Notes: a model not told the origin generated them from the letters alone. A stretch of 61,604 bases of DNA from a bacterium (GCA_023139105.1 JAGLOF010000043.1:1-61604); one strand, 5' to 3'. Positions 30,917-40,242 are shown, counted from the first letter of the stretch. Program-made: numbers and translations.

Positions 30917-32605
30917 CTAAAACCCAAAATTATAAGCTGCCCAGAACATCTGTCCCATCTCTTCCCATTTACTCATGGCCGCTCTGGCAAAATGATCTGT
31001 ATAACGGGTCAAATATTTTTTATATTCGGGAACGATCTCTTCATCCTCATACTCTTCACCGGCTTCAAGTGCTTTCTCTCTTGCTTTATCCCGTTTTTTC
31101 TCTTCTTTCTTCCATTGTTTATAAAGATCTAAGGCTTTTTCTTCAACCATTGATAATTCATCAAATGCCTTATCTTCAAATTCTTGTACAGCTCCTTCAA
31201 TGTCTTCTCTGAAGCGGCCCCAACGTAATGAAGAGAGTCTGTTGGCTTTACGGAATTTCCAGATGGCAGCGTCTTCACGATACTGATGCTGCCCGCATAT
31301 CTCAAAACTTTTTGGAAGCGACAATGTACCTGCATAGATTGGAATACGCGGACTTTGTCCGGGATTATCGAAACTGAACCACGCCAATCCGCCAATTTCA
31401 TCGGGCAGCCAGTCGCGTACCTGAATAATTTGTGAATAAGAACAACCTGCAATGGCTATTGTACGCTGTCTCTCAGCGGTTTCAGGTTTCAAAGTATTGA
31501 CCAAATTACGCATATAACGAGTCATCCATGGGTTGGCAATAGGACTCTTTACCATCTCCGGTGGTGTTCCCTCTTCAGGCTCCGGTGCACCACGGGGACG
31601 GTGCTTTTCTACTATAAAATTCCTGGTCATGTCCCATTCGGTTCCCTCATAGGTCTCACGATAAAATTTCATCACATCACGCACAGAGACTTTATTATCG
31701 GGTTTAATCGAGAACGGAAGTTCTTCCATCTCCATATCAAGATTGGCGGAAGGTGCCAGTGTACTGAGCACATAGAATTCACGGATTGAATAGGGCTTAC
31801 GACCCGAATAGGCTTTCCAGAAGATAAATTCGCTTGAATCAGGGTTCCACCATTCATTTTCTTCTGCAATACGATATACATTTTCAGATGCCATGTACCA
31901 ATCAACTTTATCCAGTTCAAGTTTTGAGATTCGGCAGATATTTGCGGAAACTGCCACATGATCATCAGGTATCCTGACCGCAGCCCATACAGCGGATACT
32001 TCTGTAAACCCGGCTCCCATTATTTCAAAATGCCAGATTTCTTTCTTATCTACAAATGTCAAACATTCACCCGAATCACCATAACCATGTTCTGCAACCA
32101 GGCGGCCAATGAGTTTAATTGCCTCACGTGCTGTTGTGCAACGCTCTAATACAATACGTTGTAATTCTTCAATTACAAATAGACCTTCATCATTTTTCAG
32201 TTCTTTTCGACCGCCAAAAGTTGTCTCACCTATGGCCAGCTGTTTTTCATTCATACATGGATAACAAACATTCATATAGGCATAAGTATGTGCTACCTGA
32301 GGAATTTCACCTTTTTCAAGAATACCGCGTTCTTCCCATGCTGTCTCGGTATGCATTGTTCCCCAATTAATTTTGCGCATCGCTCCTTCTGCATAGTCAT
32401 TGGCCTGCTCAAATTTCAACCAGGTCCTGTATGGGCCGTCACATGAATGAGCTGTAATAGCAGAACCGTCAGTAGAAGCTTTTTTCCCGACCATTATTGA
32501 CGTACAGCTCTCAGGCCACGTTGCATCATCCTGTGCATATATATGAACGCTAAAAAATAAACCAGCCAAGATGAAACAGTAGAATGTTTTTTTCAAATAT
32601 TGCAT
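30917..32605 (-). CDS. C69 family peptidase, exported (copy 1 of the pair)
   Basis: Paralogue of the following gene with the same order: signal peptide (about 1-25), nucleophile Cys34 in ESCTSIMVGKKASTDGSAITAHSC, AIGETTFGGRKELKNDEG, EHGYGDSGECLTFVDK and WHFEIMGAGFTEVSAVWAAVR. It is 44 residues longer, mainly due to a Lys/Glu-rich insertion near 500-530 (KKEEKKRDKAREKALEAGEE) that is likely a helix and is absent from its partner. GGGAGA precedes the ATG; ten bases separate it from the next gene. Different insertions suggest that the pair have different partners or substrates. Confidence 0.9.
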   Translation of the reverse strand: MQYLKKTFYCFILAGLFFSVHIYAQDDATWPESCTSIMVGKKASTDGSAITAHSCDGPYRTWLKFEQANDYAEGAMRKINWGTMHTETAWEERGILEKGEIPQVAHTYAYMNVCYPCMNEKQLAIGETTFGGRKELKNDEGLFVIEELQRIVLERCTTAREAIKLIGRLVAEHGYGDSGECLTFVDKKEIWHFEIMGAGFTEVSAVWAAVRIPDDHVAVSANICRISKLELDKVDWYMASENVYRIAEENEWWNPDSSEFIFWKAYSGRKPYSIREFYVLSTLAPSANLDMEMEELPFSIKPDNKVSVRDVMKFYRETYEGTEWDMTRNFIVEKHRPRGAPEPEEGTPPEMVKSPIANPWMTRYMRNLVNTLKPETAERQRTIAIAGCSYSQIIQVRDWLPDEIGGLAWFSFDNPGQSPRIPIYAGTLSLPKSFEICGQHQYREDAAIWKFRKANRLSSLRWGRFREDIEGAVQEFEDKAFDELSMVEEKALDLYKQWKKEEKKRDKAREKALEAGEEYEDEEIVPEYKKYLTRYTDHFARAAMSKWEEMGQMFWAAYNFGF

Positions 32606-32623
32606 ATTTATCTCCCGTAGAAT

Positions 32624-34729
32624 TTATTTAAAAGTGACAAATCTCGCAGCTTCAAGTTGATAGATATAGTTCATAACAGCCTTCAACGATGATTCCCGTT
32701 GATACTGACCATCGAGACATCGTTTGATATCCAACACACTTCGGTCCCCGTTAATAAGGCATTGTAATTCTGAAGTGCGTGCAATTTCACGTCTGTTATA
32801 GGGATACTTTTCCTTTGCATCTTCCGGAATCTCATCAGAATAACCTCGCCATCCGCGATATCCCATCTCCCTTACTTTGGCAGTGCGTACAGGAATCATC
32901 AAAGAAGCATCTCTTTCAAGTTTAGATTGTTGATGCTTCTGAGCCTCTACACCCAGCTGTCTGCTTTTAATGCTCATCTGTAGATTGAGAGCGGCTTTGT
33001 GAGATGCTGTTGTTGTGCGTATTGAGGCTTTTAACTTTTCAATATATGTATTCAGTTCATTTTTATTATTAGCCAGTTCCATAACAGACTCAAGCACGGC
33101 AAGCTCAAATTCCTCTGCAGTTTGAAGTTTTCCAATGGCATTACGATAATTCTCATCAATACAAGTGCCATCTGAATCATTAAGATAATTTTGAGCTAGT
33201 ATCCATGCGTGTCCAAGGCGGCGGGTGCCATTGGACGCAGTTTCGCCAGCAATCCGCATTACCATGGCATCATCTGCGCATGCAATATTATATGCACTTG
33301 CAGCACCAATAATTGCGATTCTTTTCATTTGAGTAGGATCGGCCTTATCAGGGCGGTCACCTGAAGTATGATACCATTGGTCAGGCCACGCAATCATCAT
33401 GACTCCCGGGACAGCAACACCCCAGTCATTGAATATTTCATGATCAGAAGAGCCTGAATGTACTTCAATACTGTATGCAAAGGGCTCATCCGAACCGGAT
33501 GGGGCCATTATTCGCCTGCCTACGCGCGATACGCCGCTGGCTCCATATATACGTTCACGAGTCACTTCTCCGATATACCTGTAATAATTTTCCATGACAT
33601 CATTAATATAATGGGCATTTCCCAAGGTTGTCCTTATAAGACACATATATGATTGATTCTTTGAGAGCCACTCTCCTACCATATCCATATTTATATTGCA
33701 GAGTGTTTTATCCATTAATTCCATATGGTCTTGAACCCATGGTCCTGTTCCGGAAAATTCTGGTCCCCATAGAAAACGAATCGTCCTTTTGGGTGGATCA
33801 ATTCTGCCTTCATTTATCAATGTATTGAGGAGGCGGGCTACTTCCAATATGCCAGCACTGCCGGATTTATTGTCATTGGCCCCTTGCTTTGTAATTCCTT
33901 CAAACAGGTGGGCAGAAAAGATTATCTCTCCGGCATCAGGATCTGTACCTGGAATATGGCATGTTACATTTTGCAGTCTGTATTTTTCTTTTTTTGCTTT
34001 GACTTGCGCATGTACTTTAATTTTTTCACCACGTATCAATCTCTTTTTTAGGAATTCACCTTCTCTGGCTGTTAAATAAAAACCAAACTTCATATTATCA
34101 GATGAAGACCGCCATCCTCCCAAACCGCGCCACGGGATTTGAGTAGGATCAAAATGCGGCCTGGATCCACTTATGGCAATAACTCCCAAAGCACTTGCAT
34201 TCTGACATGCATTTGTATGTGAATTTGATAAAGATCCTTCTGTTACCACTATTTTACCATCAACATCAGCTGGATCAAAGTCCTGCTTACGTCCCTGCCC
34301 TATCCACACCAATTCTGCTTTGACATCTGCATTAGTACTACCCTTTGCCAGCATTGCTGTCATATCCATGTATGAAGCTAATTTACGTCGCTTAGGGGAT
34401 ATCTCCCATAAGCTACCCTTTATTCCATCCCATACATCGCCACCTGGATAGTCATCAATCCTGGCTCCGCTAAGTCCGTACAGTTTAAGCTGTTTTAAAA
34501 TATATGCTGATTCATAGAAAAGGCCATCGTAGTTTGATGCCAGACGGTCTTTATTGTAGGCACCTGTCTCCAAAATTGTATTATAGGCAGTTTCGCCTGA
34601 AGCTTCTCCAATAATTTCATCCATTACAGCAGGCGGTAATAATGTCCAATACTTGAATGGGTCAATCTGAGAAAAAGCAGATAATGACACAATGAATGTC
34701 ATTAACAGGATCAAGCAGCGTTTATGCAT
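32624..34729 (-). CDS. M28-like zinc peptidase with PA-type insert, exported
   Basis: A 701-residue protein, signal peptide about 1-21, then a protease-associated (PA) type region (DVDGKIVVTEGSL, ALGVIAISGSRPHFDP, about 140-215) and an M28 metallopeptidase core: His274 in SAHLFEG, Asp286 in GANDNKSG, Glu324 in LWGPEFSGTG, Asp in NMDMVGE and His in SSDHEIFND. Canonical M28 enzymes have HxD and a Glu-Glu pair; here the sequence is HLF and Pro-Glu, so the usual general-base position is Pro323. The C-terminal 200 residues are helical. It is the first gene of the operon; I see no strong promoter upstream, but a TAACGTTA palindrome lies near 34827-34834. Confidence 0.85.
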   Translation of the reverse strand: MHKRCLILLMTFIVSLSAFSQIDPFKYWTLLPPAVMDEIIGEASGETAYNTILETGAYNKDRLASNYDGLFYESAYILKQLKLYGLSGARIDDYPGGDVWDGIKGSLWEISPKRRKLASYMDMTAMLAKGSTNADVKAELVWIGQGRKQDFDPADVDGKIVVTEGSLSNSHTNACQNASALGVIAISGSRPHFDPTQIPWRGLGGWRSSSDNMKFGFYLTAREGEFLKKRLIRGEKIKVHAQVKAKKEKYRLQNVTCHIPGTDPDAGEIIFSAHLFEGITKQGANDNKSGSAGILEVARLLNTLINEGRIDPPKRTIRFLWGPEFSGTGPWVQDHMELMDKTLCNINMDMVGEWLSKNQSYMCLIRTTLGNAHYINDVMENYYRYIGEVTRERIYGASGVSRVGRRIMAPSGSDEPFAYSIEVHSGSSDHEIFNDWGVAVPGVMMIAWPDQWYHTSGDRPDKADPTQMKRIAIIGAASAYNIACADDAMVMRIAGETASNGTRRLGHAWILAQNYLNDSDGTCIDENYRNAIGKLQTAEEFELAVLESVMELANNKNELNTYIEKLKASIRTTTASHKAALNLQMSIKSRQLGVEAQKHQQSKLERDASLMIPVRTAKVREMGYRGWRGYSDEIPEDAKEKYPYNRREIARTSELQCLINGDRSVLDIKRCLDGQYQRESSLKAVMNYIYQLEAARFVTFK

Positions 34730-35586
34730 AATTATCCTCTTTAGCCAGGGTTATAAGGGATTTGGATAAATAGAATTCTTGTAAAAATACATAACATATG
34801 TCAGCAATACAACTAACATTTACCTAACGTTAAGCTAAATGTTTAATACATATGAATAGTACGGTTCTTCTGGCGATTGTATGGAATTACAGTACGTCAA
34901 AATATTTATTGAGTACCGGATACCAAAAGTTAATAAAGAGCTTATCCACGGAATACACAGAATACACGGAGCCTCCCAGCCCTACCTTAAATATATAAAA
35001 AAAGAGCTCTTGCGTTTTCGACACTTTTCAGGTGTTAAAAAAACAAAGCTATAAAAAACAGCAACTTAAGTACACTAAAAAATGTTTTTTTGGGGTGTCC
35101 CAGCATATTTTTTGTAATATTTACGAGTGCTATGTCGAATCGAATGGGTATTATTTGACTCGATTAACATGAGTCAACATAGAAACCACGAAGTTATATT
35201 GCCGGGGTAATCTATTCTGCGATAATCCGTATCATCTGCGGAGCAGATCTCCACAGATGAACACAGCATGTTGATGTGACGTTATTAATCCATAAAACAT
35301 CCGGAGACGCATCACAACAGCCTCATCAAACATCAGCGGGAACTGTAGGTTACACGAGTATAGCGTAAGTGTAAAAGTCAAGTAATTCGGGGAGGCTTTT
35401 GTGCAGGTAACAGCGGCAGTCCCATCAAGGCTCCACCACATTCATCAATATCTTTCAGGCCGGGCCGGGTAGCTTCGTGTGTCTCTGTGTATTTCGTGGG
35501 CAATGCTCCTGCTCTTCTTTATCAGGACTTTTCCGGATTTTATGATTGCCAATTCCACACAGTTCCCGGAAGAGCCAAAATTTACA
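34730..35586. other. Gene-free gap before the PGA/peptidase operon
   Basis: An 857-base gap. The first 170 bases are AT-rich and should contain the operon promoter, though no good -35/-10 pair is visible. From 34945 to 35560 it carries rearranged modules of the dispersed repeat. The open frame at 35232-35441 crosses repeat modules and is not a credible gene. Confidence 0.6.
34945..35560. repeat. Composite dispersed repeat, rearranged copy C
   Basis: Modules known from copy A occur here in changed order and direction: inverted ACGGAGCCTCCCAGCCCT (34945-34996), inverted CACAGCATGTTG with ATTAATCCATA (35249-35302), and a diverged direct GGGCCGGGTAGCTTCGTG unit (35455-35510). Unrelated sequence lies between them. 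The copy looks older and shuffled compared with those at 14281 and 51410. Confidence 0.6.
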
Positions 35587-36303
35587 TTACTTCAACGCAA
35601 GCTTGATCCCAACACCGGGATAATGAGGTGAAACAGCAGGTGACAATGCAAATGGCCCTACATTAATGTCGTACTGATTACGAGTAATAAAATAATGAAC
35701 AGCACCTAACACTAGAAAGCCACCTGAAAGCCACTGTGATAAATTAGATTTATTATCATATTGTCTTATTTCATCAGCCAGAATATTGTATCGTTCTTCT
35801 GATAAAGTCTGTAAAATGGCATCACTGGCATCTTCTGCCTGATCCCAGTAATAATATGCAAATCCGCCGCATACTGCAGCCGCTGTTGCAGTTGTCCATG
35901 TTACCCATTTTTGCCTGGAATACCTGTTTATAATTGATGTATTCATTGACTGATCAATCTTAATATTTGATTTCAACGGCCCTGCCATGGCCTGAGGCAT
36001 TTCAGCATCTGGCCCCAAGAGCCAGTCACCAAGAGCAATGGGATACTTGGAATGTTCATTTAAAATTTTAAACGCACAAAATTGATCCTTAAACACCAGT
36101 GCCTTTATAGTTCCGGTGATTACAGGGACCTGGTTGATCCAACGGTATAGTTTGGAAATTTCACCGATATTTACATTATCTTTGGAAGTAACATCGATGA
36201 GTATGTAAGGCCGGTTAATACGAATAGTCTGTTGTGCCATGGCCGGAGATAAAATTACCATGATGATAATGACCAATACAAAAAGATTTAATCTTTTGCA
36301 CAT
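35587..36303 (-). CDS. Exported protein of unknown function with two hydrophobic segments
   Basis: A 238-residue protein. A signal peptide (about 1-24, ending AMAQ) precedes a beta-rich part (ILIDVTSKDNVNIGEISKLYRW, VITGTIKALVFKDQF) that resembles a small extracytoplasmic SH3-like or FlgA-like module, followed by a hydrophobic segment with WVTWTTATAAAVCGGFAYYYW (about 132-152, split here for reading) and another near 188-206 (LSGGFLVLGAVHYF). I do not recognise a family. It has GGGGGG before the ATG, no near neighbour on its strand, and a diverging neighbour starting at 36614. Confidence 0.6.
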   Translation of the reverse strand: MCKRLNLFVLVIIIMVILSPAMAQQTIRINRPYILIDVTSKDNVNIGEISKLYRWINQVPVITGTIKALVFKDQFCAFKILNEHSKYPIALGDWLLGPDAEMPQAMAGPLKSNIKIDQSMNTSIINRYSRQKWVTWTTATAAAVCGGFAYYYWDQAEDASDAILQTLSEERYNILADEIRQYDNKSNLSQWLSGGFLVLGAVHYFITRNQYDINVGPFALSPAVSPHYPGVGIKLALK

Positions 36304-36613
36304 AGCGCCCCCCTATGAGCGTTTATTTCAGCAAAAAAAGACAAAATTGATGACAATGTAGATATATACAAAAAAAATAAAAACATGCATTTGTTTTCAT
36401 TATATATTATTTTATCCAAAAAGTCAAGTAGAAAACTAATTAATAACATTGAAATTATCACCTTTTTTATTGACATTCAATCAATCAAAGGTTATATTCG
36501 ATTATTATGTCATATAACTAACTGCGACTTCATTTGTCAGTCTGCCTACTGCCGAGGTCGTCTTAGGGGTAAAAATATCTCGCAATCGTGAACATTTAAC
36601 ACGGAGGTGGGCA
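36304..36613. other. Divergent intergenic region
   Basis: A 310-base AT-rich region between two divergent genes. It contains the plus-strand promoter at 36470-36498 and a 115-base leader ahead of the lipoprotein gene. No stable leader structure stands out. The minus-strand gene must also start within it, but its promoter is not evident. Confidence 0.6.
36470..36498 (+). promoter_or_regulatory. Promoter of the plus-strand lipoprotein gene
   Basis: TTGACA (36470-36475), a 17-base spacer and TATATT (36493-36498). Transcription should begin near 36505, giving a leader of about 110 bases before the ATG at 36614. It drives the only clear plus-strand gene of the window. Confidence 0.7.
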
Positions 36614-38818
36614 ATGCGTAATCGTATATTCTACGTAGCCATCATCATTTCTCTATTATTGTCTCTGGCTTGTTCAGAGCACAATGTGCAACCTTTTCAA
36701 CCTGGCGAGTCCAATGGAAGAGTCACTGCTTTCATTCATGGACAGATCACTGACTATTGTAGTCAGGCACTCTTTGCCTCCGGTGCTGTCACTGTAACAT
36801 GGGCAACACAAGGCAAGACCAAGTCGATAAAAACAGATGAATTGGGTTATTATGCCATTACCGACAAGTTAACGCCGGGAGAATTCACTATTACATTTTC
36901 CGGTGCTGCAGAGTATGCAGCCAGCAGAGTGTTAGTTACTATTCCAACACTTGATAGCCTGAATCTTCAAAATATTCCCACATCCGAAGATTATCAATAC
37001 GAAATTACACGTAATATTATCCTCTTCAAGAAGAATGCCGGGCTCAAAGGGCGTCTGTATAAAGTAGAGGATGCTCACAATAAGACACCAGCCGCCGGAG
37101 TAACTGTTGTGGCTGATTATTCACTTTTTTTTAAATCCTATGATCAGTGGTCAAAGTTGGACTGGTCCTTCTTTGATTGGTTTGACGAAGAGTGGTATGA
37201 AGACTATGATGTCGAATTGTATTGGTTATCGCAATTTTCAAATATCTATCCCGGCAAATTCACAACTGTCTCTGATGAGAATGGATTTTTCACTTTAGAC
37301 ACTATTCCGGGTGCTCCCTATGTATTCATATACACACTGCCCTACATGTACCAAAATATTGAATACCGAATCTATCATGAAAGTGAAGGTGGCAGCCTCC
37401 AACGTTTATACCAGGATGCTGTTGCAGAAATTGGTGAAATCAAATTATACCGGAATACAACAGAGCCATTTATTGTACATGACAATTTCATCAATGTTGA
37501 TAATTTTGGATTGACAGATAGTCTTGTAGTCAAATTTTCCAAGAAGATGCAGTTGCAAACCGTAGAGTATCTATTAAAAAATTACGAATCCGATGATGAA
37601 TACTACGGAAATACAATCAGTTGTGATACTACATGGACAGACAGCCTTACACTGACAATCAAACCAAAAATTCCTCTACGGCCCGATCTCAGCTATTCAT
37701 TGGATATTATGGACGGCCTTGCATTTGACAATCATGCATTTGTAGAAAATGCATTTACCTTTAAGACACGTGAAGGTATCAGGCTGATCTCTACTAATAT
37801 GGAACGTGTTGAAGGTGTATGGGATGAATTTCAGGTTGATCAACCGATTACTTTGACATTTAATACTGATCTTGATCTTAATGCTTTGACTACCATAGTT
37901 AAGCTGACAGATCAAGATGATGAAATGGTATACACTACTTTCAATAACAACACTGCTTCAAATGTTTTGACAATAGTCCATGCTGATACACTTGAATGGA
38001 ATCAAAAATATACATTGGAAGTGAATATACATTCGAACATTATTGGTGATGAAATCTATGTCAGAAATAATTTAGATCCCTTTGTCTTCTGGACTACCAA
38101 ATATAAGGTAAAACCTCCAGCTGTTACAGGTTTCGCACCAATTGATGCACCAGGCGTATCAAGTTTCTTCGGTGCAAATTGGAATACCAGAACAATATGG
38201 TTTAAATGGAATACGGTCGCTATCGCTACAGATTATATTATCTATGCTAAAGACTCATATAAAAATTCCGACTGGGTTGAAGTTGGTACATCCACTCATA
38301 TCGATTATCAAATAACTCAGGAAGGCCTGGCATCTTTGCCATCTCAATTTGATTATTTTGAAAATGATAATCCCACATACATTACGCCGTTCCTAAAGAG
38401 TACAGGTGTTACATTTGCTGTTGCAGCCGTAAATAATGCCGGTCAGGGACCTTTAGTCCCATACTCTCCTATATATGATACAGTTAAACCGAGTCTTACT
38501 CTTGTTCCGGTTAATGTGTTAGCAACAGCTGACAACTCAACTCCAGGTTCAAATCCAAAGATTATTGAATATGTGGTAACTGCTGATGAATATGTCAATG
38601 CTCTTACACCAAGCATTGTTAACGGTGACGGATCTGATCCATACTTCATTCCATCAGCTACAATCACGTATACCTGGGATACTGTACATCAAAATAAATT
38701 CTCTGCCATAATTCACCTAACGGTTCCCGGTGAAAAAGATGGATCCGGAGATATTTTGCATGTTATAATTACCGATTTAAGTAATAACCAGCAGACTATA
38801 GAGATAACGCTAAACTAG
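36614..38818 (+). CDS. Surface or periplasmic lipoprotein with Ig-like and FnIII-like domains
   Basis: A 734-residue protein with a lipobox at LSLAC (Cys20). Next come two carboxypeptidase-regulatory-like beta domains (VTAFIHGQITDYCSQALFAS at about 38-57; AGLKGRLYKVEDAHNKTPAAGVTVVADY), then Ig-like domains of the SbsA/Big type (VDNFGLTDSLVVKFSKKMQL; LRPDLSYSLDIMDGLAFDN; VDQPITLTFNTDLDLNALTT), a FnIII-like domain (NTRTIWFKWNTVAIATDYIIYAK) and a C-terminal beta domain. No enzyme motif is seen. It is likely a structural or adhesive cell-surface lipoprotein. A strong GGAGGTGGG site precedes the start, and a perfect terminator follows. Confidence 0.85.
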   Translation: MRNRIFYVAIIISLLLSLACSEHNVQPFQPGESNGRVTAFIHGQITDYCSQALFASGAVTVTWATQGKTKSIKTDELGYYAITDKLTPGEFTITFSGAAEYAASRVLVTIPTLDSLNLQNIPTSEDYQYEITRNIILFKKNAGLKGRLYKVEDAHNKTPAAGVTVVADYSLFFKSYDQWSKLDWSFFDWFDEEWYEDYDVELYWLSQFSNIYPGKFTTVSDENGFFTLDTIPGAPYVFIYTLPYMYQNIEYRIYHESEGGSLQRLYQDAVAEIGEIKLYRNTTEPFIVHDNFINVDNFGLTDSLVVKFSKKMQLQTVEYLLKNYESDDEYYGNTISCDTTWTDSLTLTIKPKIPLRPDLSYSLDIMDGLAFDNHAFVENAFTFKTREGIRLISTNMERVEGVWDEFQVDQPITLTFNTDLDLNALTTIVKLTDQDDEMVYTTFNNNTASNVLTIVHADTLEWNQKYTLEVNIHSNIIGDEIYVRNNLDPFVFWTTKYKVKPPAVTGFAPIDAPGVSSFFGANWNTRTIWFKWNTVAIATDYIIYAKDSYKNSDWVEVGTSTHIDYQITQEGLASLPSQFDYFENDNPTYITPFLKSTGVTFAVAAVNNAGQGPLVPYSPIYDTVKPSLTLVPVNVLATADNSTPGSNPKIIEYVVTADEYVNALTPSIVNGDGSDPYFIPSATITYTWDTVHQNKFSAIIHLTVPGEKDGSGDILHVIITDLSNNQQTIEITLN

Positions 38819-39156
38819 AACGAATCTTCATGCAGAACCAGTAGAGCACACAAACAACTATTTGTGTGCTCTACTTTATAGAATCTATCTGAAAATTAAT
38901 TCTGAACTGCTCTTTACCAATTTACTTGTACTTAATATACTTCGTCCTGTATCAGATGAGCTGGCCCGATTTATTCTCAGCCTGGATCATATGAGGGGAG
39001 TACAGGCAATAAATGAATTTATCTATTTTTGGAGGAATAAAGAATGAAACGTTTTGTTAATCCCGGAGGAATAAATGTGGATACAGGGATGGCTGTTATT
39101 ATGAATGTATATTTTTAATTCTTGAGAATTTGTAGGATAAAACATCAAATCAATTA
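38819..39156. other. Intergenic region with unassigned short frames
   Basis: After the terminator, a plus-strand frame reads LARFILSLDHMRGVQAINEF and stops at 39047; the next frame, 39044-39118, encodes a 24-residue peptide (MKRFVNPGGINVDTGMAVIM onward) behind GGAGGAATAAA. That 11-mer occurs again 34 bases later. There is no promoter or homologue I can name. It may be a gene remnant. Confidence 0.35.
38841..38874 (+). terminator. Terminator of the lipoprotein gene
   Basis: A 14-base-pair perfect stem (GTAGAGCACACAAA / TTTGTGTGCTCTAC) with a six-base loop, followed by TTTAT, 22 bases after the stop. Strong stem, short T tract. Confidence 0.85.
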
Positions 39157-39993
39157 TTAATTAGCAGATTTTCTCTTTTTCTTTTGGTACCACTCTTGAT
39201 GTCCGTATATATTACTTTCACAATCATGACATAGGCCATGACTGAATAGTGCCTCACTATGGGTTTCAATATATATCTCAATTTGATTCCAATATCCCTT
39301 GTCATCTCTGATTTTTTTACAAGATGAGCAGATTGGAAGTAGTCCGCTAAGTTTTTTAACATGGATCAGGGATTTTTGAAGTTTGGCCGAAATAATATAG
39401 TTGTTCCGTGAAGTACGTTCAATAAAATATCCAATATACAAAAAAATCAAAATAATAGTTGGAAGAAAAAAGTTATATATAATAAATAAATTTCCTGAAA
39501 GATGTAAAAACATTCCAAATGTAACTTCAAATATAATTAAATTAAATAAAAAAGCAAATATACTGTACTTAAAACCAAGACCAGCTGTTATAATAACACC
39601 GGTAAATGCAATAAATAAACTGGCAAAATAGGGACTGAACGTTGTCCTGTCACTCATCGCGGTTAAAAAGATACAAAAAGTGCCTAGCATAAATATAAAA
39701 GCTGCGGCATTCATTTTCATGTATTTTTTAAACTTCTTAATATAGGATAGTGAAAACATAATACCGGCAATTACAAGAAGAAGTAACCTAACATTTAAGA
39801 CAACGTCAGCAGATTCACCAAACAACTGCCTATCCAATATGCCCCAAATACCTCCAAAGATGAAAACTAAGGCCCAGGATATACGGCAGAAAGCGAGAGT
39901 TCGCTCTATAATATATTGTTGATATAAATTTTCTACTGAGGTGTCATAAAAAGTCAGGAATAAATTTGAGAATAAATATTTTTTTTCTGACAT
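39157..39993 (-). CDS. Membrane protein with Cys4 sensor-like tail
   Basis: A 278-residue protein with about six membrane helices (roughly 35-190), a short linking helix (NNYIISAKLQKSLIHVKKLSG) and a conserved tail: GLLPICSSCKKIRDDKGYWN with Cys222 and Cys225, then HGLCHDC with Cys255 and Cys258. By family knowledge this tail terminates many PAS, diguanylate cyclase and histidine kinase proteins and response regulators. Here no kinase, GGDEF or receiver domain is attached. The four Cys could bind zinc or another metal. It is probably a membrane sensor or a partner of a signalling protein. It stands alone between genes of unlike function. Confidence 0.7.
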   Translation of the reverse strand: MSEKKYLFSNLFLTFYDTSVENLYQQYIIERTLAFCRISWALVFIFGGIWGILDRQLFGESADVVLNVRLLLLVIAGIMFSLSYIKKFKKYMKMNAAAFIFMLGTFCIFLTAMSDRTTFSPYFASLFIAFTGVIITAGLGFKYSIFAFLFNLIIFEVTFGMFLHLSGNLFIIYNFFLPTIILIFLYIGYFIERTSRNNYIISAKLQKSLIHVKKLSGLLPICSSCKKIRDDKGYWNQIEIYIETHSEALFSHGLCHDCESNIYGHQEWYQKKKRKSAN

Positions 39994-40205
39994 AATGCTG
40001 TCTCAATAATTTTACAAAATGAGTAAAAAAAAGATAGTGTATCAACTTTTTTCAGGAGAATGTTACTAATTCCAAGTTAACAAATATGAGAGAAGGATCA
40101 AGAAAAATCTTACATTTTCAATTAGATCGGGTTATTCTTCTCAAAATTGACATCAAAAAGTGTACATAAAAAATAAAACGACGTCTTTTCCGGTATGAGT
40201 TTAAA

Positions 40206-40229
40206 CGCCCCCGAAAGATGTCGGAGGCG
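40206..40229 (-). terminator. Possible terminator of the DUF1684 gene
   Basis: CGCCTCCGA and TCGGGGGCG can pair with one mismatch around CATCTT, 14 bases after the stop at 40243. The T tract is short (TTTAAA), so the call is tentative. Confidence 0.4.
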
Positions 40230-40242
40230 ATCGCACATAAAA

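Noticed and set aside
35232..35441. 69-residue minus-strand frame
   Set aside because: It runs across dispersed repeat modules, and similar modules elsewhere are not open in the same frame.
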